Position numbers and translations under genes: made by a program. DNA of 64,000 bases. Source: Paenilisteria rustica. Its GTDB lineage: Bacteria; Bacillota; Bacilli; Lactobacillales; Listeriaceae. Under the pieces are notes generated by a model. That model did no database searches, had not been told where the DNA came from, and saw nothing but the letters and a program-made list of their open reading frames with translations. Location of the stretch: positions 186,001 to 250,000 of the forward strand of contig NZ_JABJVM010000004.1 in the NCBI RefSeq assembly GCF_013820765.1, read 5' to 3'. Positions 55,804 through 63,599 of the stretch are shown here, piece after piece (position 1 is the stretch's first letter; the number at the start of each line of letters is the position of its first letter).

Positions 55804-56943
55804 ATGAAATTAGCTAAAAAATATCAACAAGCGCCTGTCAATATCTTATCTCAAATCACGACAATCGCGAAAACAACGCCTAACCTGATTGACTTTTCGA
55901 TTGGCGATCCGGACCTGATTACCGACCAGGAAATAATCGAGGCATCCTTCCAAGACGTGAAGAGCGGCCAAACCAAGTATACGGAGGCATCCGGTGACAT
56001 CGAATTACTCGAAGCCATCTCAGGATTTTACGACCGCACCTACGATTTACAATTCCCGACAAAAGAAATCCGCGCGACAGTCGGTGCGTGCCACGCGATG
56101 TACCTTGCTCTCCAAGCCATCATTGATCCCGGCGACGAAGTTATCATCCACGAACCTTACTTCACGCCTTACAAAGATCAAGTTCTAGCGGCTGGCGGCG
56201 TTCCCGTCTTCATTCCAACCTATGAAAAAGACGATTTTGCGATCAATATGGATATTTTAAACGCTGCGATTACAAGCAAAACAAAAGCGCTGATTCTAAA
56301 CTCACCGAACAATCCAACAGGCGCCGTTTTCTCCAAAGAAATATTTGAAGAAATTGCTGCACTCGCGAAAAAACACGATTTTTACATCCTATCCGATGAA
56401 GTCTACGATGGCTTCAGTTTTTACGAAAAGTTCACCCCAATGGCAAAATTCGCGCCAGAGCACACCATTACACTCGGCAGCCTCTCGAAAAATTTTGCGA
56501 TGACGGGCTGGCGGATTGGCTACATGATCGCGGGCGAGTATATTATCCAAGCCGTGAAGGCGATCAACGAAGGCATTACATTCTCGGCGCCCTCACCATC
56601 CCAGAGAGCCGCGATACACGCTCTAAACAATGCAGACAAGTTTATACCAGAAGTCACAAAAACGTTCCAAAAACGCTTAGAATACGTCGGAAAACGCGTT
56701 TCTGAGATACCTTACCTTTCGATTCATCCTGTCAAAGGCACAATCTACGCCTTTATCAACATCAGCGGCTCCGGCATGACCTCTGTCCCATTCTGCGAAT
56801 ACGTCTTGAAGGAAACGCAAGTCCTGTTAATTCCAGGCTTAGCGTTCGGTGACACCGGAGACAACTACGTCCGCCTAGCAGCGACGCAGGATTTGGACGT
56901 GTTAAAAGAAGCATTCGACCGATTAGCTAAACTTTCTTTCTAA
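55804..56943 (+). CDS. Class I/II PLP aminotransferase (PatA/AspB-like)
   Basis: Protein of 379 aa, fold type I PLP enzyme. The PLP lysine is in SLSKNFAMTGWRIGY, with NSPNNPTGAVFSKE and the aspartate/tyrosine of ILSDEVYDGF in the cofactor pocket. GGAGG precedes ATG 55804 (the frame to 55747 is not supported). Neighbouring amino-acid importer genes suggest an amino-acid role; aromatic or N-acetyl-LL-diaminopimelate aminotransferase are alternatives. Confidence 0.9.
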   Translation: MKLAKKYQQAPVNILSQITTIAKTTPNLIDFSIGDPDLITDQEIIEASFQDVKSGQTKYTEASGDIELLEAISGFYDRTYDLQFPTKEIRATVGACHAMYLALQAIIDPGDEVIIHEPYFTPYKDQVLAAGGVPVFIPTYEKDDFAINMDILNAAITSKTKALILNSPNNPTGAVFSKEIFEEIAALAKKHDFYILSDEVYDGFSFYEKFTPMAKFAPEHTITLGSLSKNFAMTGWRIGYMIAGEYIIQAVKAINEGITFSAPSPSQRAAIHALNNADKFIPEVTKTFQKRLEYVGKRVSEIPYLSIHPVKGTIYAFINISGSGMTSVPFCEYVLKETQVLLIPGLAFGDTGDNYVRLAATQDLDVLKEAFDRLAKLSF

Positions 56944-56960
56944 CCATTCTAATATTCCGC

Positions 56961-56991
56961 TTGACCATGGGTGTGCCCCATGGTCTATACT
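56961..56991 (+). promoter_or_regulatory. MerR-type promoter with 19-bp spacer
   Basis: -35 TTGACC (56961-56966), a 19-bp spacer, -10 TATACT (56986-56991). The dyad GACCATGGG / CCCATGGTC, 9-bp perfect arms with a 5-bp centre, overlaps the -35 and fills the spacer. This is the promoter form that MerR regulators remodel. Confidence 0.85.
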
Positions 56992-57024
56992 TGTTTTATA
57001 AACCAAGTAATAAGGAGGCCGAAG

Positions 57025-57819
57025 ATGAATTCTAATTTAAAAATCGGTGAACTAGCACAACTTATGAATGTATCCATTTACCAAATTCGCTATTTCGAGG
57101 AAAAGGGGGTTTTCTCACCAGCCTATATCGACGCAAACGGCTATCATATGTACGGTTTAGACGAGATATACCAACTATCAAACATCTTGCTATTTCGAAA
57201 TCTCGATATCTCTGTTCCTGAAATTAAGACTTTGATGGAGAAGTATACCCCCAGCGAAAGCGAACAGCTCCTTCAAACAGCTCTATCTCGCCTAGAGAAC
57301 AAAATCATTCAACTAGAAGGTGTCAAAAAACAAGTGGAAACAGTCCTGACTAATGCCACATCCGTCAGTCCTAGCACTAGCCAGATAAAGCATTATCCAA
57401 AACGGCATTTTCAACAATTAAAGTATGACGAAAAAGCGGGTGACATTGATCTCCATCACTTAAAAGAAACCATGCGTCACTTTGATATGCACGTTTTTAA
57501 CAGCGATATCTTTTACACTAGTATAAACAATGCAACCCAAGCCTTCATTGAGTCACCGCTTTCCGATGATCTCGTTTTGCAGTCTGGTGAATATTTAGTA
57601 CAGAGCGTTACCATTTCAAGCGAAGCCGAACTTGAACAAGCCATCTCTCTATTTGAAAAGGAACCTGTTTTTGAACTATGCCCACCAACTCTAATCCTAT
57701 GCCAAGAAAAATCCTATTCCTCTATTTTCTATTCCGATAATGTCGTTTTCGATATCCAAGCAAAAATGGAGTGGAAAGGCGGCGAAGATATTGCCTCAAA
57801 ATCTGATTATCTCGCGTAG
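57025..57819 (+). CDS. MerR-family regulator with effector domain
   Basis: Protein of 264 aa. The MerR winged helix (about 5-75, KIGELAQLMNVSIYQIRYFEEKGVFSPAYIDANGYHMYG) and the dimer coiled coil (about 80-118) are clear. The C-terminal about 140 residues are a ligand-binding region of uncertain type. AAGGAGG precedes ATG 57025. Its own promoter has the 19-bp spacer and dyad typical of MerR targets, so it is likely autoregulated and activates the downstream GNAT and hydrolase genes. Confidence 0.88.
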   Translation: MNSNLKIGELAQLMNVSIYQIRYFEEKGVFSPAYIDANGYHMYGLDEIYQLSNILLFRNLDISVPEIKTLMEKYTPSESEQLLQTALSRLENKIIQLEGVKKQVETVLTNATSVSPSTSQIKHYPKRHFQQLKYDEKAGDIDLHHLKETMRHFDMHVFNSDIFYTSINNATQAFIESPLSDDLVLQSGEYLVQSVTISSEAELEQAISLFEKEPVFELCPPTLILCQEKSYSSIFYSDNVVFDIQAKMEWKGGEDIASKSDYLA

Positions 57820-58396
57820 TTATGAACAAAAATACGCGATTCAAAAACTGGTTTTAACTGCATTTCGCTCCAAATTTACGACAAAAAAACTCAAGGAAGA
57901 ACAACAATTACAATTAATCCGTTCCTTTTGGCAAATAAGCGATGACGATCCTACTCAAAAACAATTCGTGGCTTAAAAAAACGGTGAGGTTCGCGGTACG
58001 ATGCTGCTTCGATTTAAATCCACGAAAGCAACAAAACCTAGCTGGGAATTTTTACATCAATGTCGCTCTTTTGGTATTAGGAACACACTAAGAATTATGA
58101 TTCAATTGCTCGCATTAGAACATACTTTAGCCGATAACGAGTGCTACATCGACCATATCGCCGTAGATCACACCGCACAACGACAAGGAATCGGAAAAGC
58201 GCTACTCCAACGCGCACAATCAGAAATCAGCTCCAATGAAAGACTCACACTATACGTTTCCGAAAAAAATAGCCCCGCAATTCAGCTATACAAAACCCTA
58301 GGATTCCAAATCACAAAGCAACACACAAGTTTACTACGAGGACTTTTATTTAACGAAGCCTCATGGATTTTTATGGAATGGAGGAAAGTAACATGA
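57803..58396 (+). pseudogene. GNAT acetyltransferase broken by one in-frame stop
   Basis: Two open stretches in the same frame (up to 57973, and 57977-58396) together read as one GNAT protein: LIISRSYEQKYAIQKLV ... KQFVA-stop-KNGEVRGTML ... YIDHIAVDHTAQRQGIGKALLQRA ... LYVSEKNSPAIQLYKTLGF. The TAA at 57974-57976 stands where GNAT proteins often have Glu (GAA to TAA, one change). No good start codon is seen either; a CTG at 57803 overlaps the MerR end. The second stretch retains the acetyl-CoA motif QRQGIGKA. Its end overlaps the next gene (ATGA). Confidence 0.75.
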
Positions 58397-59406
58397 AAAA
58401 AATATTACTCTTTATCGGCATTCCTCTCCTTCTTCTAATCGGCGTATTTCTATATGAGAATAGCTATAACATGAAAGAGAGCACAAAAATAATTCACGCC
58501 ACTTCCACTCCATTAAACGCCTTCATCGCCAAGCCCAATCATGGTACAAAACAGCAAGGACTTGTCGTTTTTGTCCACGGAGACGGACCAATGGACGCTA
58601 CCCAAGATGGAGGTTACAAGCCACTCATGGAAAAATTTGCAGAAAGCGGCTATACATCCATCTCCTGGGATAAACCCGGTATTGGTAAGTCTCAAGGCAA
58701 TTGGTTAAACCAATCCATGGACGATCGCGCAACAGAAGTAAACGATGTCATCACATGGGCTAAACAACACCCCAATATAAACACCGACAAAATCGTACTT
58801 TGGGGATCCAGCCAAGCCGGTTGGGTTATTCCAAAAGTCATGGCCAGCGGTGAACACAAATTCGCCCTCACCATCCTAGCATCCCCAGCCATAAACTGGA
58901 TTGAGCAAGGCCAATTCAACACACAACAAGAACTACAAAACGAGGGGAAAACAGCCCAACAAATCAAAACAACGACAAAAAAAGACCAAGAAATCTTGAC
59001 CCTACTAAACAATAATTCCTCCTATTCGGCCTATCAAAAAATCGCACCAAAAGAAAACCCGATGACGAAGGACCGCTGGCAGTTCGTCCAAAAAAACTAT
59101 CTATCTGACGCCACAGCCGACCTAAAAAAAATCACAACACCAGTACTACTTTTGCTCGCTGAAAAAGATCGCAACGTAGACATCCAAGATACAAAACAAG
59201 TCTACACCCAGACCATTCCAAAAAAACTACTCACCACCGTCACTATTAAGAACACACAACACGCCATGCTAAACCCACAAATCGCCAATTCCAAATGGCT
59301 CACAACCCTGACCGCCATCATGGCACCAAAAGACCAACTCCTAGACAAAGACTACCTAAACATCTGTCAAAAAAGCCTAAACCAACTAAACAAAAATAAG
59401 GACTAA
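58393..59406 (+). CDS. Membrane-anchored alpha/beta hydrolase
   Basis: Protein of 337 aa with an N-terminal membrane helix (about 3-22) and an alpha/beta-hydrolase domain. The nucleophile elbow is GSSQAG (in LWGSSQAGWVIPK), preceded by VFVHGDGPMD; the acid is probably D in LLAEKDRNVD and the base H in NTQHAML. GGAGG precedes ATG 58393. It is third in the MerR operon after the broken GNAT gene. Esterase or peptidase-like activity is expected; the substrate is unknown. Confidence 0.85.
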   Translation: MKKILLFIGIPLLLLIGVFLYENSYNMKESTKIIHATSTPLNAFIAKPNHGTKQQGLVVFVHGDGPMDATQDGGYKPLMEKFAESGYTSISWDKPGIGKSQGNWLNQSMDDRATEVNDVITWAKQHPNINTDKIVLWGSSQAGWVIPKVMASGEHKFALTILASPAINWIEQGQFNTQQELQNEGKTAQQIKTTTKKDQEILTLLNNNSSYSAYQKIAPKENPMTKDRWQFVQKNYLSDATADLKKITTPVLLLLAEKDRNVDIQDTKQVYTQTIPKKLLTTVTIKNTQHAMLNPQIANSKWLTTLTAIMAPKDQLLDKDYLNICQKSLNQLNKNKD

Positions 59407-60098
59407 CAATGACCCACAAGCAATCACCAGTCCCATAACACACAAAATCATATTCCCCACCAGTCCCACAACCGTACCACCAAACCTCAGCGGAGCGACA
59501 AATGCTCAGATCCTAGGCAAAAGCGAGTACCGGAGCGGAGTGTACGACTGTACATGAGCATCGGAACAGAGCTTTTAACAACGGAAATGAGGTCTTCTCT
59601 AAAAAAAAATCATACTCCCCTAAAAATCAATATCCGTGACGCCGAACCTCAGCGGAGCGAGAAGGCCTTAGTTCCTAGGCAAAAGCGGGTACCGACGCGG
59701 AATGTACGATTTGTACATGAGCATCGGAACAGAGCTTTTAACGACGGAAATGAGGTCTTCTCTAAAAAAATCATACTCCCCTAAAAATCAATATCCGTGC
59801 CGCCGAACCTCAGCGGAGCGAGAAGGCCTTAGTTCCTAGGCAAAAGCGAGTACCGACGCGGAATGTACGATTTGTACATGAGCATCGGAACAGAGCTTTT
59901 AACGACGGAAATGAGGTCTTCTCTAAAAAAATCATACTCCCCTAAAAATCAATATCCGTGACGCCGAACCTCAGCGGAGCGAGAAGGCCTTAGTTCCTAG
60001 GCAAAAGCGAGTACCGACGCGGAATGTACGATTTGTACATGAGCATCGGAACAGAGCTTTTAACGACGGAAATGAGGTCTTCTCGCTTCGCTGAAAGA
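59407..60098. other. Gene-free stretch filled by a tandem array
   Basis: 692 nt. The first about 35 nt are unique; nearly all the rest is the four-unit array at 59439-60094. Frames at 59554 and 60024 run across the units and have no ribosome sites, so they are not called. No terminator for the hydrolase gene was recognised. Confidence 0.75.
59439..60094. repeat. Four-unit tandem array of the dispersed stem-loop repeat (copies C-F)
   Basis: Units repeat at 161-162 bp (AACCTCAGCGG at 59483, 59645, 59806 and 59967). Each has a linker (AAAATCATACTCCCC ... CCGAACC) and the core TCCTAGGCAAAAGC ... GAGCTTTTAACGACGG with the hairpin TGTACGATTTGTACA. Units D-F are almost identical; C has diverged. 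Only F keeps the 3' outer arm (60068-60094), which pairs with 59971-59997 over 27 bp with three wobbles and one mismatch. Confidence 0.88.
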
Positions 60099-60404
60099 TT
60101 AGCCGATGGTTGGGGCCATGGATACTTGCCAATTCGTAATCATTCGTTGCATTTCTTCCTCCGTCAACACATTAAACGCAATAATCTGATCCACCGAAAC
60201 CGTCAAACCCTTCGAAAAACGATTCACCCTCGATGCCGATACACAGTTAATATACACATCTTTCAGCTTCACAACACTATGCGGAATTTCATCCGGAATA
60301 TCCGTAATCCCGATAATATAGCCAATCGCCGTCACAAAAAGCACCGGTTCACCATGCGTCATTTGCTCAAATAACTCTACTTCTTTTATCGTATTTTCAA
60401 TCAT
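60099..60404 (-). CDS. Uncharacterised small protein
   Basis: Protein of 101 aa, no membrane segment, with alternating hydrophobic beta-like stretches (EPVLFVTAIGYIIGITDI, SVVKLKDVYINCVSASRV, LTVSVDQIIAFNVLTEEEMQRM). ATG 60404 follows GGAG at 8 nt; the GTG nine bases earlier touches that site. The stop is five bases past the repeat array. I do not recognise the family. It lies 19 nt from the HAD phosphatase gene, so the two may be cotranscribed. Confidence 0.7.
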   Translation of the reverse strand: MIENTIKEVELFEQMTHGEPVLFVTAIGYIIGITDIPDEIPHSVVKLKDVYINCVSASRVNRFSKGLTVSVDQIIAFNVLTEEEMQRMITNWQVSMAPTIG

Positions 60405-60423
60405 TTCAATCACTCCTCTAACT

Positions 60424-61071
60424 CTATTTACCCGCTAAAAATGCATCCAAATCCACATCTGCGAACGAATCATATACACTCGTTCCTTCTGGGAAAACAA
60501 TACCCTTCGTCACTTCATTTTTCACAACGATTACATGTAGACCTGCACCAACTGCCGATAATGACCCATTCCGCGAGTCTTCCACAGCAATCGCTTCTTC
60601 CGGCTTCACACCAAGTGCCTCCACCGCTTGACGATAAAGCGCGGGATCAGGTTTAATAACCTCTACATCATCCGCCGTCTGAATCGTTTCAAAATCATCC
60701 AAAATGCCGAATTTCTCCAAAATTGGGTCCACCCAGGCACGCGCGGAACTAGTCGCCAAACCAATTTTATAACCATTATCTTTGGCATAGTTGAACAAAC
60801 GCATGAAGCCATCACGCATTTCCAATTTATCACGACCATTATGCACTTGTAAGTCTATGTATTTTTGAAAAGCCACAGCGTCAAATTTGCCATTCGTTTG
60901 TTCCGCCATATAAAGAAGTAACGGTTCGTCAGTACTCCCAACCACTTGCTCATACACATCCATCGGCAAACTCATGCCATAGTTCGCCTGTAGATACTTT
61001 TGCGTCTCGTCAAACCAAACTGCTTCGGTATCAATCATCGTACCATCAAAATCAAAAACAAATGCTTTCAT
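60424..61071 (-). CDS. HAD phosphatase, beta-phosphoglucomutase-like
   Basis: Protein of 215 aa of HAD subfamily IA with motif I FDFDGTMIDTE, the small helical cap (about 15-85), motif II ATSSARAW, K in EVIKPDPALYRQ and motif IV AVEDSRNG. It resembles phosphoglycolate/sugar-phosphate phosphatases and beta-phosphoglucomutase. GGAGG precedes ATG 61071. A trehalose or maltose link is not indicated here. Substrate unassigned. Confidence 0.88.
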   Translation of the reverse strand: MKAFVFDFDGTMIDTEAVWFDETQKYLQANYGMSLPMDVYEQVVGSTDEPLLLYMAEQTNGKFDAVAFQKYIDLQVHNGRDKLEMRDGFMRLFNYAKDNGYKIGLATSSARAWVDPILEKFGILDDFETIQTADDVEVIKPDPALYRQAVEALGVKPEEAIAVEDSRNGSLSAVGAGLHVIVVKNEVTKGIVFPEGTSVYDSFADVDLDAFLAGK

Positions 61072-61162
61072 GAAATTCCTCCAACTATCATATTTCAACA
61101 CCCTCATTATAACATATGAAACCGTTTTATCCTTAAAAAGAATATAACTTCCTAAAATAAGC

Positions 61163-61217
61163 TTGCATTTTAGTAGAAAAACGAATATTATTGTAGTTGT
61201 GGTTTCAAAATGTTCGT
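61163..61217 (+). promoter_or_regulatory. Purine permease promoter with PurR box
   Basis: -35 TTGCAT (61163-61168), 17-bp spacer, -10 TATTAT (61186-61191). Arms ACGAATATT (61181-61189) and AATGTTCGT (61209-61217) are inverted with one mismatch, separated by 19 bp, matching the PurR box pair. The first arm overlaps the -10. Confidence 0.8.
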
Positions 61218-61265
61218 AATAAGACGAAAAATTATCTTTTTAACTATAAAAGGGAGTGGAATTTC

Positions 61266-62555
61266 ATGTTTCAACTAAAAGCTCACGGAACAGACGTCAA
61301 AACAGAGGTTATTTCAGGTTTTACAACATTTTTAACAATGGTTTATATCATCGTTGTAAACCCAGCAATCCTTTCAGCAGCAGGCGTTCCGTTTAACACG
61401 GTCTTCATGGCAACGATTATCTCGGCTGTCATCGGGACACTTTGGATGGCTCTATTCGCCAATTATCCAATCGCAATCGCACCAGGACTCGGGATGAATG
61501 CCTATTTCGTCACCGTTGTCACCACGCAAAAATTAGACTACGCGACCGCATTTACAGCCGTTTTCGTAGCAGGTATTATTTTCTTACTATTATCTTTAAC
61601 ACCGTTCCGGGAGAAATTAATCACAGCAATCCCTCATACTCTAAAAGCCGGAATCACGGCTGGTATCGGTCTTTTCATCGCATTCCTTGGCTTCCGCATG
61701 ACTGGAATTATCGTAAAAAGCGATTCCAATCTAGTCGGACTTGGCGATCTTCATTCACCAGAAGCCTTGCTTGCTATTGCTGGACTTCTAATTACGCTGA
61801 TTTTCCTAGCACTGAACGTTAAAGGCGCACTTTTTATCGGGATGATTTCGACTGGGATTATCGCCTTCTTCACCGGTGAACTGAAATTCAATGGCTTTGT
61901 CAAAATGCCATCGATGCCTGATCTTGTCATCACAAATCCAATCCACGCGTTCGGCGATGTCGTCACGTACAGCCTTTATGGCGTTGTCCTGTCCTTCCTT
62001 TTAATCACGATTTTTGATACAACAGGAACAATGATTGGTGTCGCTAAAAAAGCCGGCCTCATGAAAGGTGAAAGTTTGCCAAATGCCAAACACGCCTTGC
62101 TTGCAGATGCAGTCGCAACAAGTGTTGGTTCTATGTTCGGGACAACACCAACCAGCGCCTACATCGAGTCTTCCGCAGGGGTTGCAACAGGTGGACGTAC
62201 AGGATTAACGACGCTTACCGTTGCTGGATTATTCCTAGTTTCCGCGTTTTTCGCTCCACTTGTCGGCGCAGTATCCGGCATTTCCGCGATTACCGCACCA
62301 GCACTCATTATCGTTGGTAGCATGATGATTGGCGCTGTAAAAGAAATCGATTGGGACACGCTCGACGAAGCCTTCCCAGCCTTTCTAGTTATCCTTGCGA
62401 TGCCGCTTACATCAAGCATTGCGATTGGTTTAGCATTCGGCTTCATCTCCTACCCAATCTTAAAAATATTCACTGGTAAATGGCGCGAACTCAACTGGTT
62501 CATCATCGTCATCGCAATCCTGTTCTTCATTCTAGTCGCATTCCTACCTCATTAA
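61266..62555 (+). CDS. Hypoxanthine/guanine permease (AzgA/PbuG family)
   Basis: Membrane protein of 429 aa with about 12-14 helices. AzgA-type signatures are IAPGLGMNAYF in the first half and GTTPTSAYIESSAGVATGGRTGL in the second, the two substrate-site segments. Family members import hypoxanthine, guanine or adenine with protons. AAGGGAG precedes ATG 61266. The PurR box upstream supports purine-controlled expression. From memory this is the lmo2254 position. Confidence 0.92.
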   Translation: MFQLKAHGTDVKTEVISGFTTFLTMVYIIVVNPAILSAAGVPFNTVFMATIISAVIGTLWMALFANYPIAIAPGLGMNAYFVTVVTTQKLDYATAFTAVFVAGIIFLLLSLTPFREKLITAIPHTLKAGITAGIGLFIAFLGFRMTGIIVKSDSNLVGLGDLHSPEALLAIAGLLITLIFLALNVKGALFIGMISTGIIAFFTGELKFNGFVKMPSMPDLVITNPIHAFGDVVTYSLYGVVLSFLLITIFDTTGTMIGVAKKAGLMKGESLPNAKHALLADAVATSVGSMFGTTPTSAYIESSAGVATGGRTGLTTLTVAGLFLVSAFFAPLVGAVSGISAITAPALIIVGSMMIGAVKEIDWDTLDEAFPAFLVILAMPLTSSIAIGLAFGFISYPILKIFTGKWRELNWFIIVIAILFFILVAFLPH

Positions 62556-62561
62556 AATATA

Positions 62562-62604
62562 AAAGCTGTATTCCAATTCAAATCTGGCATACAGCTTTTT
62601 AAAT
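62562..62604 (+). terminator. Terminator of the purine permease gene
   Basis: Stem AAAAGCTGTAT / ATACAGCTTTT with a 17-nt loop and T-run. Confidence 0.8.
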
Positions 62605-62682
62605 TATTCACCATTCCGACAAACAAATCCGCTTCAAATCATGCTATACTGGAATTTAACATCTTAGAAGGGAGGGTTTATC

Positions 62683-63105
62683 TTGGGATTTCTAGAAGCT
62701 TATCTATCTTTTTGGAAAAATTATGTGAATTTCACTGGACGTTCCTCACGTTCTGCTTATTGGTATGTTATTTTATGGAACGCTATTATCATCAGTATTT
62801 TTTACATATTAATCTTAGTTTTTACCGTGTTTACAGCCGCCACATCATCGGTAAGTGACGCAACTGGAGATTTTGCTTTCGTCATGACATCCGGCTCAAC
62901 GTTGCTAATCCTAGTGCTGCTCGTTTTATATGAGTTAGCTACTTTTATTCCAATGTTGGCCTTAATGGTCCGTCGTCTGCACGATTCTAACAAAAGCGGC
63001 TGGTTTGTTTTACTCAGCTTGATTCCATTTGTAGGTAGTATTATCATGATTATTTTCATGTGCATGCCTAGTGAACCAGCATTCAGTGACGATTTCGATT
63101 TTTAA
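62683..63105 (+). CDS. DUF805 membrane protein
   Basis: Protein of 140 aa with three to four hydrophobic helices. The DUF805 signature is present: FLEAYLSFWKNYVNFTGRSSRSAYWYV at the start and MVRRLHDSNKSGWFVLLSLIPFVG in the second half. TTG 62683 follows GGGAGGG at 6 nt. The function of the family is unknown. A long hairpin repeat follows. Confidence 0.88.
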   Translation: MGFLEAYLSFWKNYVNFTGRSSRSAYWYVILWNAIIISIFYILILVFTVFTAATSSVSDATGDFAFVMTSGSTLLILVLLVLYELATFIPMLALMVRRLHDSNKSGWFVLLSLIPFVGSIIMIIFMCMPSEPAFSDDFDF

Positions 63106-63115
63106 TGTATGACAA

Positions 63116-63212
63116 GAGGTTGAGACAAAACTCAAGATAAAGCAAAAGCGCCCTCCCATTTCTTTGGGTAGGACGAAAAATTCTGCTTTATCTTGGGTTA
63201 TGTCTCAGTCCC
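63116..63212. repeat. Long imperfect hairpin repeat (29-bp arms)
   Basis: Arms 63116-63144 (GAGGTTGAGACAAAACTC...) and 63184-63212 (...ATGTCTCAGTCCC) pair over 29 positions with three wobbles and two mismatches. The 39-nt loop holds a smaller stem (CCTCCCA / TTGGGTAGG). A T-run follows on the plus strand, so it may double as a terminator. Related hairpins with a TTGGGACA-like arm are common in Firmicutes. Confidence 0.7.
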
Positions 63213-63294
63213 TTTTTTGTTGGGCTTTTTTCATATCATTAGACATTGACCTGCCATATCTGCTATAAAGGAAAGAGATATTGAATAGAAAAGA

Positions 63295-63567
63295 GTGAGC
63301 CATTTGTGGAAAGCATTTTTTAGCGGTATTGGAATTGCCGCACTAGTTATCATTTTCAGCCTACTAACGACCGGATACAGCATGTCGTCACTATTTTCCT
63401 TCGTATTGATGGTCTTAATCTTGGCATCTATCGTCTGCTCGGCACTTGTATCAGTAAGCAGATCACAAAACCCCAACCGAAAAATTCAATTACGATGGAG
63501 CATCCTACTCGCCGTTGCCGCGATTCCATCTTTCATCGGTTTCATAATTAGTTATTACTTCACGTGA
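63295..63567 (+). CDS. Small membrane protein (DUF5316-like)
   Basis: Protein of 90 aa with three hydrophobic helices (about 8-25, 32-52, 68-87). It resembles the DUF5316 group of small Firmicute membrane proteins. The start is not sure: GTG 63295 or TTG 63304 are both in frame and neither has a strong ribosome site. No role can be assigned. Confidence 0.65.
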   Translation: MSHLWKAFFSGIGIAALVIIFSLLTTGYSMSSLFSFVLMVLILASIVCSALVSVSRSQNPNRKIQLRWSILLAVAAIPSFIGFIISYYFT

Positions 63568-63593
63568 AAAAGAGCCGGAACACGGCTCTTTTT
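63564..63593. terminator. Bidirectional terminator
   Basis: 10-bp stem AAAAAGAGCC / GGCTCTTTTT with a GGAACAC-type loop, between the small membrane protein gene and the convergent PfpI gene. Confidence 0.85.
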
Positions 63594-63599
63594 TGCTGT

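Noticed and set aside
59439-60094. The 161-bp tandem array as a CRISPR
   Set aside because: Units are far longer than CRISPR repeats and the linker between cores is the same in each unit rather than a unique spacer.
59554-60374. Plus-strand frames across the repeat array
   Set aside because: They repeat the same residues in each unit, have no ribosome sites and arise from the repeated core.
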